This document shows, in pieces, positions 1 to 9,123 of a DNA stretch of 64,000 nucleotides. Positions within the stretch are counted from its first letter, which is position 1, and every line of letters starts with the position of its first letter. The stretch spans positions 56,263,501-56,327,500 of the forward strand of contig BSWB01000001.1 in assembly GCA_033239125.1 (NCBI GenBank), written 5' to 3'. The translations under genes and the position numbers were made by a program. A model generated the notes under the pieces. It saw only the letters and a list, made by a program, of their open reading frames with translations, did no database searches and was not told the origin of the DNA. This DNA comes from Fagopyrum homotropicum. Lineage: Eukaryota > Streptophyta > Magnoliopsida > Caryophyllales > Polygonaceae.

Positions 1-111
1 ACCTTAACTCTCTTAGGTTCGACCCTCACTTAACCACCATACTTGTTTTAGTGCTAAGTCGGGATTATATTTTGGATAGGGTATAGACGACCTAAGAAAT
101 ACCTTTAGTCA
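1..111 (+). repeat. 3' end of AthP1 5' LTR
   Basis: Bases 1-111 match the last 111 bases of the LTR ending at 7579, including the shared CTAAGTCGGGATTATATTTT stretch and the terminal GTCA. The primer binding site starts a few bases later. The rest of this LTR is outside the window. Confidence 0.85.
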
Positions 112-116
112 AATTT

Positions 117-134
117 TGGCCCCGTTGCCGGGGA
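117..134 (+). promoter_or_regulatory. Primer binding site (tRNA-Asp type), AthP1
   Basis: TGGCCCCGTTGCCGGGGA lies six bases after the LTR end. It differs by one base from the TGGCGCCGTTGCCGGGGA seen in AthB, AthD and AthE here, the tRNA-Asp-type site known from Athila elements. Confidence 0.8.
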
Positions 135-182
135 GTTTAGTGTTTTTATTGTTATTATTGATTATAGGTTTGAACCATTTTT

Positions 183-1289
183 ATGGTTCAAACCCGTGCT
201 ACTAACTCCGGCTTTGCTTTTTTTGACCCAGAAATTGAGAGGACGCACATCCGGCAACGAAGACAACAACAACTCCACCAAGAAATGGCTGATCGCACTC
301 TTCGTCAACTCACTCAGCCCACCTTGGCTCAGAACCTTCTTGCGGTTATTATACCGGCATTAGGGGAAGGAATCAATTTCGAGCTCAAGCCGGGTCTCAT
401 TCACTTGCTTCCATCTTTCCATGGATTAAATGGTGAGGACCCCATCAAGCACCTTGGAAAGTTTCATACCGTGTGTATGAGCATGAAGTCGGCCAACATC
501 ACCGAAGAACAAATCAAGATGAGGGCATTCGGTTTCACACTCAAAGATGTAGCGGACGATTGGTATTACCACCTTCCATCCGGGAGCATCGACACTTGGG
601 AGAATCTCCACAAGGCGTTTTTGGAGAAATACTTCTTAGCCAAGAAGGCCAATATCTTGAAGAAAGCTATAAGCAACATCGAGCAAGAGGCGGATGAAAC
701 TCTTTATGAGTACTTCGAAAGATTCGCACGCCTCCGATCCAGCTGTCCTTTCCACGGATATTCGACTCAAGATCTAGTTTTGTACTTGTACAATGGCTTG
801 CTAGACAATGAAAGGAGGATCGTCAATGCGGCTTGCGGGGGTAATATTCTTAACTCTACTCCTGACCTTGCTTTGGAAAAGATACAGGAACTAGCGGAAG
901 GGACCCGGAACTTTGGAAGGACTCCTTCCAAGAGAGGTGTTCATGCTGTGAATTCCGGGAAGAGTGAGATCTCCACGGAGCTTGCAGAATTGAAGGAGAT
1001 GGAGAAGAGACTAACACTTATGGGAACACCACAGCAGCTCAAAGCTTGTGGAGTGTGTGTTGACCCATATCATCCAACGGACATGTGTACCCAAGTCCAG
1101 GATGATGATGTTGAGGTGAACGCAATGGGTTATGGAAAACCACAGCAGCAAAGGCCTAGGAACGATTCCTATGCGCAGAATTTCATGCCAAATTGGCGTG
1201 ACCAACAGAATTTCCGTTGGAGGGATCAACAAAACCAACAACAGCAGCCCCGTCAAGATAAGTATCAATCAACTGAAGATATGTTATAG
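183..1289 (+). CDS. gag: Gag polyprotein of AthP1 (368 aa, open)
   Basis: Retroelement capsid/nucleocapsid protein that would form cytoplasmic particles and package element RNA. The first 60 residues are basic and Gln-rich. A retrotransposon gag core spans roughly residues 75-260 with the typical WYYHLPSGSIDTWENL and FERFARLRSSCPFHG stretches. One CX2CX4HX4C zinc knuckle lies near residues 290-304 (CGVCVDPYHPTDMC), followed by a Gln/Arg-rich tail. The frame ends at a TAG (1287-1289), but the same frame continues to about 1460 with a typical gag C-terminal heptad segment (KNLEKQVGQMAEAI), so the stop is probably a point mutation. The ATG is 70 bp after the LTR, a normal leader. Unlike AthB, AthD and AthE gags, it has a zinc knuckle and no Asn-rich tract. 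It is the only long open frame left in AthP1. Confidence 0.85.
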   Translation: MVQTRATNSGFAFFDPEIERTHIRQRRQQQLHQEMADRTLRQLTQPTLAQNLLAVIIPALGEGINFELKPGLIHLLPSFHGLNGEDPIKHLGKFHTVCMSMKSANITEEQIKMRAFGFTLKDVADDWYYHLPSGSIDTWENLHKAFLEKYFLAKKANILKKAISNIEQEADETLYEYFERFARLRSSCPFHGYSTQDLVLYLYNGLLDNERRIVNAACGGNILNSTPDLALEKIQELAEGTRNFGRTPSKRGVHAVNSGKSEISTELAELKEMEKRLTLMGTPQQLKACGVCVDPYHPTDMCTQVQDDDVEVNAMGYGKPQQQRPRNDSYAQNFMPNWRDQQNFRWRDQQNQQQQPRQDKYQSTEDML

Positions 1290-1470
1290 GTTTTGACTAA
1301 ACACTTTGCTACTCAAGTCCAAACAACAGAATCCAGCATCAAGAACCTTGAAAAACAGGTTGGGCAAATGGCAGAAGCCATAACAAGGATCGAAGCCCGA
1401 TCCTCCATTGGATTGCCTTCACAAACGGTTATAAACCCCAACGAGGCCCAACCAGAAAGATAGAGTCCTT
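1290..1470 (+). pseudogene. Read-on of gag and deletion junction to post-pol sequence
   Basis: After the gag stop the frame continues through a coiled-coil-like gag C-terminus. Near 1441-1463 (around GAGGCCCAACC) the sequence becomes homologous to AthP2 from about 48861 (GAGGCCCAAGT), the last codons of integrase and the start of the post-pol leader. Protease, RT, RNase H and integrase, normally about 4 kb, are absent. The shared GAGGCCCAA suggests end joining at or near microhomology, but the undeleted gag end of this family is not in the window, so the exact breakpoint is inferred. Confidence 0.7.
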
Positions 1471-1504
1471 ACGTCGAGCCAACGACATAAAACAAAGGTG
1501 CTAC

Positions 1505-1520
1505 TCGGGAGGCAACCCGA
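1505..1520 (+). promoter_or_regulatory. Post-pol hairpin, loop AGGCAA (AthP1)
   Basis: TCGGG-AGGCAA-CCCGA. The same loop with different stem bases follows pol in AthB (38627-38644), AthD (26569-26586, minus) and AthP2 (48922-48939). Role unknown. Confidence 0.6.
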
Positions 1521-1555
1521 AGGAATAAGAAGAGGAGTTTCTGTCAAGAAAACCG

Positions 1556-1795
1556 CCCCAACGGTTAAGTGTCCCCACCCCTGCGGTGACACCCCTGCCT
1601 AGCGCCGCCCCCGGCGTTGGGCCTGCGTCTGCAACACACAAGCCACCGCCCCCGCAGTGACACCCTTACGCCCCTGCAGCGGCCACCCTTGACATATATC
1701 GTCAGCGCCACTCCCGGCGTTGAGGCTGCACCCTGGCCTCTTCCTTGTCACCGTCCCCGCGGTGACAAACTCCGCCCCTACCGTTTTATTAAGGA
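1556..1795 (+). repeat. GC-rich palindrome cluster between pol remnant and third ORF (AthP1)
   Basis: A run of short imperfect inverted repeats built on a CGCCCCTGCG-like core with variable self-complementary arms, for example CACCCCTGCGGTG, CACCGTCCCCGCGGTGACA and CGCCGCCCCCGGCG. Open frames across this block reflect base composition, not protein. The matching AthP2 block is 48968-49200. Related units recur at 2150-2245 and in the 3' LTR (4474-4940). Confidence 0.7.
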
Positions 1796-2313
1796 AAGAA
1801 AAAAAATATGCTTCCCAAAAATAACATACGTAATCCTAGCAATCCCTCATTCTCACCTTATCTACCCTCGTCTCGCCCAAACACACACCCCTGCGCCCTT
1901 CCCTTTTTCTGTAAACACCAGTGCTTCGATGCCCCCTGCGCCGCCTCATCGCCACCACCACCACCAACTCCGATGCCCCTGCGCTGCAATACTGCCTCTT
2001 CCACCTTCCTCTCTCTCAAAACTCAACCCCTTAACACTTACTCTCTCACAAACTTCCTAAAACACCCCTTGAGCTCTTCTGACAACGCTTACACCAACAA
2101 AGAAGTCGCCGGAACAGTCCCAGCACGGCCACCTTCGTAGGCTCCCAGAATCGCCCTCTGCTCTTCTCCCGCCCTTGCGCCTGCAAGTTGCTGCCCCTGC
2201 GCCTAGCCGCCCCTGTGCAAGCTTCAGCCGCCCTGCGGAAAACACAACAGAGGGTTTGTCTCTTAAACCAACTTCTGAACTTTCTAATTCCTTTCCTTGT
2301 TTACTTCCAAGAA

Positions 2314-3213
2314 ATGGAAAAACAGAAGAAATACAAGTTATCGGAAGCTGAGAAGGAGCGGTATAGGATTGTGCAATGTCGGGATGTGTATGCAACTCGA
2401 TTTCTGCACGTTCCGACTTTGGACAAATTGGGCATGTTGGAGAGCATGTAGGCATTCTTCAACAATGCTGGGCTCGGCGATTTTCTGGAAATGAATGCTC
2501 CAACATACCCCGAGCTCAGCCGCCAATTCATTGCAACATTCACCATGGAAATGGTGGACCACATGTGTGTTGGACTTTCATTCAAGTTCAACAAGAGAAA
2601 GTATACATTGGACTATACCCAACTGCAGGAGGCATTAGGGGTGACTATTTGCGCCTCCAAAGACTGGTGGGAACCCATCCCGACACCCAACTTATGCAAG
2701 TTTTGGCAGGGCGCCACCAGATCTGAGTTTCATGCAGGGGACGAGTATTCCAACAAATTCACTCACCCCTGTTTGAAGCTCATCTCAAAGATCTTCATGA
2801 GTGTCTTCTGTGGACATAAGGAGGAGAACAAGGTCGTCCTCAAGGACCTTCCACTGTTATACGCATGCCTCCCCACGAACGACTGGGTACCAGATTAGCC
2901 ATACCTCTTCCTTACCGCTTTGAAGCGGATTAGGAAGAATGAGCCACGAGACATTGCGGGAGGTGGGGTGATCTCCTTGTTGGCTGCACAGGTGATGGAT
3001 CTCTCTGACTTGGAGGAAGGTTTAGAGGCCCCACTGTATACGGAAGGGATGTTGAGGAGGTGCAGGCTTCTCAGGAGAGACGGGGAGAACCTCTTTTGGC
3101 TCTCGTTGGCAGATGGGAGTCACATCACATACCTCCCCCGACCACTTCCACTTGGAGACGAGCTGTCCGAGATATACATACCAAGTGACCCCTTTGCTCC
3201 GAGACATTGTTGA
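2314..3213 (+). pseudogene. Athila ORF1-like (env-position) protein of AthP1, broken
   Basis: The third ORF of Athila-like elements, placed where retroviruses carry env; function unknown. It starts MEKQKKYKLSEAEKERY and resembles the Arabidopsis-retrotransposon ORF1 family in layout. One frame runs to 3213 but holds two in-frame TAG codons (2449-2451, 2896-2898). It ends at a TGA where AthP2 continues for about 40 more codons. Recognisable stretches include NKFTHPCLKLISKIFMSVF, ALKRIRKNEPRDIAGGG and DGENLFWLSLADGSHITYLP, all shared with AthP2 50220-50640. Bases 3214-3640 keep a degenerate Gln/Trp-rich tail. No signal peptide or membrane segment is visible, so it does not look like a true envelope glycoprotein. 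Stops without frame change suggest decay by point mutation. Confidence 0.75.
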
Positions 3214-3691
3214 GAGATAAGCTGCGGGCTCCAGCCGGGCTTCTATTGCTGATAAAGAGATGCCTCCTACAGCACCGGAGGAGGATCCGGCTCTTGCGAG
3301 CCTTCAGGCTTAGATGGCTGCCCTGACCACCCAACATCAGGCATGGAAGACCGAGTACCAGCGGTCCATGCTTGAGCAGCAGCAGGCGTGGCAGTTCAGT
3401 TTTGCCTCCTCCATGACCACCCATTTTGACCGCCGGCAAGATGCTTGGCAGGCGGCTCATCAGCAGCAATTAGAGACTTAGCAGCTGGCTTGGCAAGCTA
3501 GCTACGAGACTTCATTTAGAGAGAGGTTGGATGCTCAGGAGGACCGCATCAACACGCTCTACCACCGGTAGGAGCATTTCTTCCGCCACTTTCCATAGCT
3601 AGCAGAGGAGGGTCCGGATGGTCCAACTGGACCATCCCATTAGGGGTATCTTTTCTCTTCCCTTTCCCACATTTATCTTTGCTTCATTTCC

Positions 3692-3730
3692 ACTTTAAGG
3701 GCAAAGTAATCTTCAAGTACGGGGGAGGGA
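3692..3730 (+). promoter_or_regulatory. Upstream hairpin + purine-tract module (AthP1)
   Basis: Hairpin ACTTT-AAGGGC-AAAGT (3692-3707), then AAGTACGGGGGAGGGA (3715-3730). It repeats the layout of the true 3' polypurine tract at 4262-4300 and sits just after the third ORF. AthP2 has the equivalent at 51188-51227. Candidate second plus-strand priming site. Confidence 0.55.
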
Positions 3731-3865
3731 CATATCATTGCATGTACAGTTTCATTTCATTTGTTATGAGTTGTTTTACATTGAGTCTTTTGTAGTTTCA
3801 AATTCAGTAAAAAAAATAAGAAGAGAAAGCCAAAGAAAATGAAAAAAAGGCATGAAAAATCCTTG

Positions 3866-4135
3866 GAAAAAACGGAAACCCGAAAGGGCGGTTTAGGCAA
3901 AAAGAAGGTAGTCCGACCAACCTTAGGTTGGTGCAAATTTGGACTTGAGGGATGTGAGTTTAAGTAAGAACATCAAAGAAAAGAAGAAGAGTGGCAAAGT
4001 GAAAACCCGAAAGGGCGCCTTGGCAAAATGAGCGACATCAAGTGTAGGTTTCCCTTCCGGCGTTTGGCGACATAAAAAGGGGAGTCATAAGGAGGTTGTC
4101 CGGGTAGGTCACTCTTGGAGCGATAAGAACGGTAG
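3866..4135 (+). other. Conserved non-coding block with GNRA-type hairpins (AthP1)
   Basis: Non-coding region between the two hairpin/purine modules, clearly alignable to AthP2 51355-51630. CCCGAAAGGG, a 3-bp stem closed by a GAAA loop, occurs twice (3879-3888, 4006-4015), and the palindrome ACCAACCTTAGGTTGGT lies at 3916-3932. Conservation without an ORF, while the nearby ORF decays, suggests an RNA element such as a packaging or localisation signal. The role is inference. Confidence 0.5.
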
Positions 4136-4261
4136 TGGTTCTCACCTTTTCTCACATTTCCTCTCTTTTCCTTCTTTCTTTCTTGGTTTTTCTTTTGTTT
4201 TCATTGTCTCATCTGCTTACCCATGATTCCTGAGGCCTTTGAGTCTACTTGTTGTCATTTA

Positions 4262-4300
4262 TTTTACTCGGGACGAGTAAAAGGTCTATGTATGGAGGAG
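4262..4300 (+). promoter_or_regulatory. 3' polypurine tract with hairpin (AthP1)
   Basis: A perfect 9-bp stem TTTTACTCG-GGA-CGAGTAAAA (4262-4282), then TATGGAGGAG (4291-4300), with the LTR starting TGATAGG at 4303. AthP2 has the same at 51733-51770. The purine tract primes plus-strand DNA synthesis in LTR elements. Confidence 0.75.
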
Positions 4301-4302
4301 TT

Positions 4303-7300
4303 TGATAGGTGATGGAATCACTATCATTTAGGCTAGTTTTTAGAGTCTTTTTATTACATTTGTGTCAGTTTATGCTACTAACTCCTTGGTCCAAAAGAAG
4401 AAGACTAAAAGAAGCTAAGGAAGGAGTTATAAGCACTTAGGAGTGAAGATCATGCACGAAGCAAAGTTTCTGTTGCCTCACCGCCCCCGCGGAGCAGTGT
4501 CACCGCCCTTGCGGGTGACACCACACTCCGGCGCACCCCCTGCGCCTTTGCCAACGCCAGCCATGAAGAGTGTCACCGCCCCTGCGCCACTCCTTGGCGC
4601 CGCTGCGGTGACTTGCCTTGAAGAAGCGAAGACCAGCGCCCCTGCGCCTTCCATTGCGCCTCTGCCTGCGCCTCAACCTGGGAGCTGGAAGATGAAGAGT
4701 CAGTGCCACCGCCCCTGCGTCAACACTAGGACGCCCCGGCGGCTTGGCATCAGAATCGACAGGAAGTTGAAGAGTCGGACATTTGAAGAGCATTAAAGAT
4801 CCGCCCCGCGGAATTGCCTGGCCGTCCCTGCGGCCATGAAGAAGATCAAGCGTTTTTGCCTACACCGCCGCTGCGGATCTGAAGGCCGCCCCTGCGGTTC
4901 AACGACAGAAGATTTACTCCGGCTATTGTTCGCTCCAAACGGTGTGTGCAAGCTTTAAATTTATAACCCTAGACGTAAGCTTAAAACAAGGATGCGAACC
5001 CGCAGTGTACGGGTTAATCGTAGTAAAAAGCAAGGAATTCCAGGGGTCGATCACAGGGACTTAGTGAAACAAAGTCCAATTACGGTAAGCTTTAGTAATT
5101 ACTAACCACAAAGCAATTAAAACAATCAAAGATGATAAAAGTCAATAAAGGGGATATGCAATTCTAGAGATTAAAGCATCTAGTTGTGGTTCCAACTCAA
5201 GATCTAAAGATAAGCGGACAAAGCTGAGATTTTTGCATAGGGAAGGTGTTACTAGAGTGGAATAGGTCACCGGGTAAGTCTCACTACTCACTAATCCAAA
5301 ACCGTAACTCCTATTACCAGGTAAGTCTCAAGGAATTAAGATAAAGAACTATAACCTCAAACTAACACACCATCTAAGGGAATAGAATCAACCTTTACCG
5401 GGTAAGTCTCAGGCTAACTCACAAAGATGGGATGAAAGCACACTCAAACCCCAATAAAGGATAAACCTTTATTACCTACACTTATGATCTTTGGTAAACA
5501 AACTAAGGAATCACCGGGTAAGTCTCATCCTAAGCTTGCATTGGACCAGGAAAGGTATAATAAGAATAGGATTTGGCAAACTCTAACACTTAACTCTCAG
5601 TTTCGGATCAAAGAAGTCACATCGGTCAGAAGAATTCCACCCCGGCCGAGATGTTCATCGATTGAGTGAGATGCTTAAGTTTAAGGTTAAAGACTCAAAC
5701 TTTCAGGGTCCTACTGTGATTAAGATTATTCTATCATTGTTTTTCCCACAACCTTCAGCCAATCACCCTAGAATCACACAAGGAAATTAGCCACTCATCA
5801 TCATGAAAGTATTAATCAAATATATGGGAAGAAAGTGAATATTTTAACAAGAAGAATTTAATGAAAAGACATCAATAATTGAATCAAATATCATAACAAA
5901 CAAGCGTTCCTTGGATCACAATCCAATAAGACAATCAACAAGGAAGGGAATCTAAGATGATCTTACAAAAACCCTTCAAAAGCTATAAAAGCTACAATCT
6001 TCCTTCTTTAACCTTCAAAAAGGTTCTTCAAATCTCCCAACTGGAGTATGGCTGCTGCGGTGTAGTAGGTGTAAGCGAGGTGATAGCGGATGTATGCAGG
6101 ATGTCGGATTTGTGGGAAATCCGACCCTTTTTATAGGAAAATTACTCTCCAAAGATAAGATATCTTAGAAAGATCTCTTCCCATAAAAATAGGTAACATA
6201 TATGATGTAGCATATCTTCTTCCTTCCAGGAGCCAAGCCCAAAAATATAAGATCTCTTTCCAAAGATAAAAGATCTCAGCCAAGAATAAAATATTCTCGC
6301 CGCGTCCCAGGTGTTCGCCTCGGTGGAGTCGACTTCTCTGGATCACCTCGGTCGAGGTAGATATGTTGTCAACCGAGGTGAGTCACAACTGAAAGTGAAA
6401 TCTCCCAAATCTGGTCCAAAGTGAATCTCTAATCCATGGCTATGCTTCCTGGATGGTTCCTGAATGTAGCTTCAATGACTCCATAGCTTCTTTTGCTCCT
6501 TTTTGATGCAAAACGCGTCACTTTACCTACGATTACAATAAAACTAGGTGTAGACCTCGATTCTCGCAAAGGTAGATGAAATGGTAACATAATCACATAA
6601 TATACATACAAACATGCAGATTATTGAAGATAAAACGTCTAAACAAACCCCAAAATATAGACTATAATTCATGCTATCAGCTATTTACACCACCTTTATG
6701 GCATTAAAGGTGGCTATTTTGGGCCGGCCATTTACTCCTATTTAGTGAAAATTGTAGTATAAATAGTCCTTGGTTGATTGCTAGAATCATCCATCATTAT
6801 CCACTTAGAATCTAATTTTCTCATCATTTCCATTGTAATGAATTGCTAACTCCCTTGCTACATTGGGTTGATTTGAAGCTGGATTGTTACTTTGGTTGTA
6901 AGTTATCTTTAATATAAGTTTTCATTCAGTAATGCTTTGTGTTTCCTTGATCTTTATTGTCTAATTGCATGTTTGATTAACGATTAACATTGATCACCTT
7001 AGGTTCTAAAGTGCATGCAAAGAACTAGGATGGATAGATTCCGGGTTCGGGTCTTTAATCTAGTAGTAAACTTTAAGTAATAACGGGTTGTAATTACTTA
7101 AAGAAAAGGAACACAAATATAAAGATAAGGTTAACGGTTTTAATCTATTCTTTATATCCCTTAGTCTTTGTTTAAAAGCTAACTTGTTAATTGTTCTTGT
7201 AGGTTTACGGAACACTAACTTGTTAAGTTGTGTTGATGCCGGTTGGCTCAACACATATATATGATCGAGACGGGAGATTACTTAAAACTTGTAAAAGGAA

Positions 7301-7579
7301 CTCACCAAAGTAGCATTTGCATGCTAAGAATCAACCTAGTGTAGATTCATCCATTATTGTCTCATTTGTTGCGTTACTTGTTTTCATAAGTTTTGTGTCC
7401 GTCAATTCAACCGAAACCCCCCCCCCTTGTTACTTGTTCTTATAATCAATAATTAAATTTAATAAAATACCTTAACTCTCTTGGGATCGACCCTTACTTA
7501 ACCACCATACTTTTTTTAGTGCTAAGTCGGGATTATATTTTTGATAGGGTATAGATGACCTAAGAAATATCGTTAGTCA
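4303..7579 (+). repeat. 3' LTR of AthP1, interrupted by a solo LTR
   Basis: Starts TGATAGGTGATGGAATCAC after the polypurine tract and ends GTCA at 7579. Without the 4927-6679 insertion and one TSD copy it is about 1.52 kb, close to the AthP2 LTR (1470 bp). A GC-rich palindrome cluster fills 4474-4940 and, once the insertion is removed, lies shortly upstream of a TATA box (TATAAATAG, 6758-6766). Apparent ORFs around 4443-4796 on both strands are by-products of these palindromes. Confidence 0.85.
4927..6679 (-). mobile_element. Solo LTR of the AthE/AthF family, inserted in AthP1 LTR
   Basis: 1753 bp with TG...CA ends and a perfect 5-bp TSD GCTAT (4922-4926 and 6680-6684). The undisturbed site is visible in AthP2 at 52376-52400. 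It matches the AthE 5' LTR (45392-47135), so it reads on the minus strand (minus TATA CTATAAAAAG, 6127-6136). Palindromes of type ACCTCGGTCGAGGT (6345-6358) lie upstream of the TATA and another cluster at 5617-5662 downstream. Four copies of ACCGGGTAAGTCTCA lie between 5270 and 5530. A solo LTR arises by recombination between two LTRs of one element. Confidence 0.92.
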
Positions 7580-8494
7580 TCCTTCCTTGTCCTTGAGTCA
7601 GTCTTCTCCAAAATTGCCTTGATTTCTCTATTAGAGATCTCCACCTGCCCACTAGTTTGAGGGTGATAAGGGGTTGCTACCTTGTAGGTTACCCCATACT
7701 TCGATAAAAGTGTCTTGAACTTCCGGTTGATGAAATGTGTCCCTCTATCGCAGATGATGATGTGCGGCATCCCAAAACGTGGAAAGATAGTCCTATTGAA
7801 GAACTTCACAACCACCATGGTGTCATTAGTGGGAGAGGCAATGGCCTCCACCCATCTAGAGACGTAATCAACAGCTAAAAGAATGTAGAGGTTTCCTGCG
7901 GATGATGGGAAAGGTCCCATGAAATCAACCCCCATACATCAAAAATCTCAACCTCTTGAATGTTGTTGAGTGGCATATCGTTCCTTCTAGATAAATTCCC
8001 TGTTCTAGGCATGCATCACAAGAAACAACAAACTCTTGCATATCCTTAAATAATGTAGGCCAAAAGAAACAAGAACGTAATACCTTAGCGCACGTTTTGT
8101 GAGCGCTAGCATGTCCTCCACAAGGAAGCGAGTGGCAATGCCGTAAGACACTAGAAGCTTCATCTTCCGGAATGCATCGTCGAAGCATCCCATCCGGACC
8201 TCTCTTAAATAGTAGAGGTTCATTCCAGTAGTAATCCTGAACATACTTGAAGAACTTCTTCCTTTGATCGTACGTCAATCCGGGTGGTATTTCTCGACAA
8301 ACAAGGTAGTTGACAATATCAGCATACCAAGGCTCTTTACCATCAGAAACTTGACGAAGCCAGTGTTCCACCAACTGTAAGTGACCCTCAGAAAATGAAT
8401 AAGAAAGTTTGTTGTCCTCGGTTGACAACATCTCGTCTGTTGTCTCGGTCGGGGTCCGAGGTGGGTGACCAATATGTTCTTTAGAGGTGACCAA
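7580..8494 (-). pseudogene. Integrase (N-terminal and catalytic part) of AthE, broken
   Basis: Two overlapping minus-strand frames. The first (8494-7925) carries the RNase H-integrase linker (EPWYADIVNYLVCREIPPG), the zinc-binding region with its histidines (CHSLPCGGH) and CDAC, then shifts frame. The second (7935-7573) has VDFMGPFPSS and AVDYVSRWVEAIASP with the first catalytic Asp, CDRGTHF with the second, and GQVEISNREI with the catalytic Glu. The last residues run into the AthP1 LTR at 7579, so everything after the catalytic core is cut off. It would have inserted element cDNA into the genome. It is dead here from the frameshift, the truncation and the loss of RT. Confidence 0.85.
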
Positions 8495-8640
8495 TATGTT
8501 CTTTAGATAAGAGCACCTCGCTTGGTCCAGAAAGTGCCTCGGTCGAGGTACTGGAACTAGGATCGAAACTTAAATGATTTTCTTCTCCTGAATTAGTTTA
8601 TCAAATCTAGCTCCTGGATCTGCTTCCAATGCCTTCAAGC
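8420..8640 (-). other. Deletion scar replacing RT-RNase H in AthE, with palindromes and a 22-bp tandem duplication
   Basis: After protease (ending 8642) the minus strand goes straight to the RNase H-integrase linker; in AthD about 2.5 kb of linker, RT and RNase H lie between. The scar contains a 22-bp unit perfectly duplicated (8464-8485 and 8486-8507). It is flanked by palindromes CCTCGGTCGAGG (about 8532-8543) and by CTCGGTCGGGGTCCGAG (8443-8459). Breakpoints in palindrome-bearing linkers suggest recombination or replication slippage there. Confidence 0.7.
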
Positions 8641-8641
8641 T

Positions 8642-9115
8642 TCACACATCTGCATCACAAGAGACTTTTATACCTTCCTCCATTAAACTAAAACTAAGAA
8701 CTTTTTCAAGAGGATCTTTAATAAGGATAGAGCTCACCAATTCTCTAGATTCTTCTTCATCATAGATGTTGAAAATGTCATCCTCCAGCGGCTCTCCTTT
8801 CATTGCAGCAAGCAATGCAAACTCCACATGATCTCCGCCATTGTTGAACTTCAACTTGGCATTCTTACAATCCACGTTGCAACCCGAAGTTGCTAGAAAT
8901 GGTCTTCCGAGAATGATAGGGATGGGATAATCTGCGGGAATGTCAAGCACAACAAAGTCTATAGGTATGTAGAAATTACCTAACTTGATGGGAACGTCCT
9001 CCAAAATACCGACGGGACGGGTAATGGAGCGATCCGCCATGTATAACGTCATCTTCACGGGCTTGGGCTCTCCAAGTCCGACTTTCTCACAAAGCTCCAG
9101 CGGGATGATGCTCAC
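8642..9115 (-). pseudogene. Retropepsin (aspartic protease) of AthE
   Basis: Aspartic protease domain that would cleave Gag-Pol in the particle. The catalytic DLGAN (retropepsin D-T/L-G-A-S/N) is read just before this frame's ATG, at about 9115-9130, then VSIIPLELCEKVGLG, the MADRSITRPVGILEDVPIKLG strand-loop region, and the IILGRPFLATSG block near the domain end. It is closely related to AthD and AthB proteases. A frameshift near 9120-9150 separates it from gag, and the domain runs into the deletion scar. Non-functional in context. Confidence 0.8.
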
Positions 9116-9123
9116 GTTGGCTC

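Larger units (their letters stand above)
1..7579 (+). mobile_element. AthP1: Athila-like LTR retrotransposon lacking pol (5' LTR cut by window edge)
   Basis: Plus-strand element: 5' LTR end (1-111), tRNA-Asp-type primer site, gag, a degenerate env-position ORF, polypurine tract and 3' LTR (4303-7579, itself interrupted by a solo LTR). No protease, RT, RNase H or integrase lies between gag and the third ORF, so it is a non-autonomous derivative. Its sister AthP2 (47136-53242) keeps part of pol. AthP1 sits inside the integrase region of the minus-strand AthE, whose sequence resumes at 7580. The left TSD is outside the window. Seen: LTR match between 1-111 and 7469-7579 and the gag-to-post-pol junction. 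Inferred: origin by internal deletion. Confidence 0.85.

Noticed and set aside
1617..2140. Pro/His-rich ORFs in the AthP1 leader
   Set aside because: Same cause: CGCCCC-type repeats and pyrimidine-rich sequence; frame not conserved in AthP2.
3866..4135. Hammerhead ribozyme or retrozyme
   Set aside because: GAAA loops are present but the CTGATGAG core and the required helix order were not found.
4443..4796. 117-aa ORF and its antisense 97-aa ORF
   Set aside because: Both are read through a GC-rich palindrome cluster in the AthP1 LTR; Ala/Pro-rich composition follows from the repeats and there is no homologous ORF in the AthP2 LTR.
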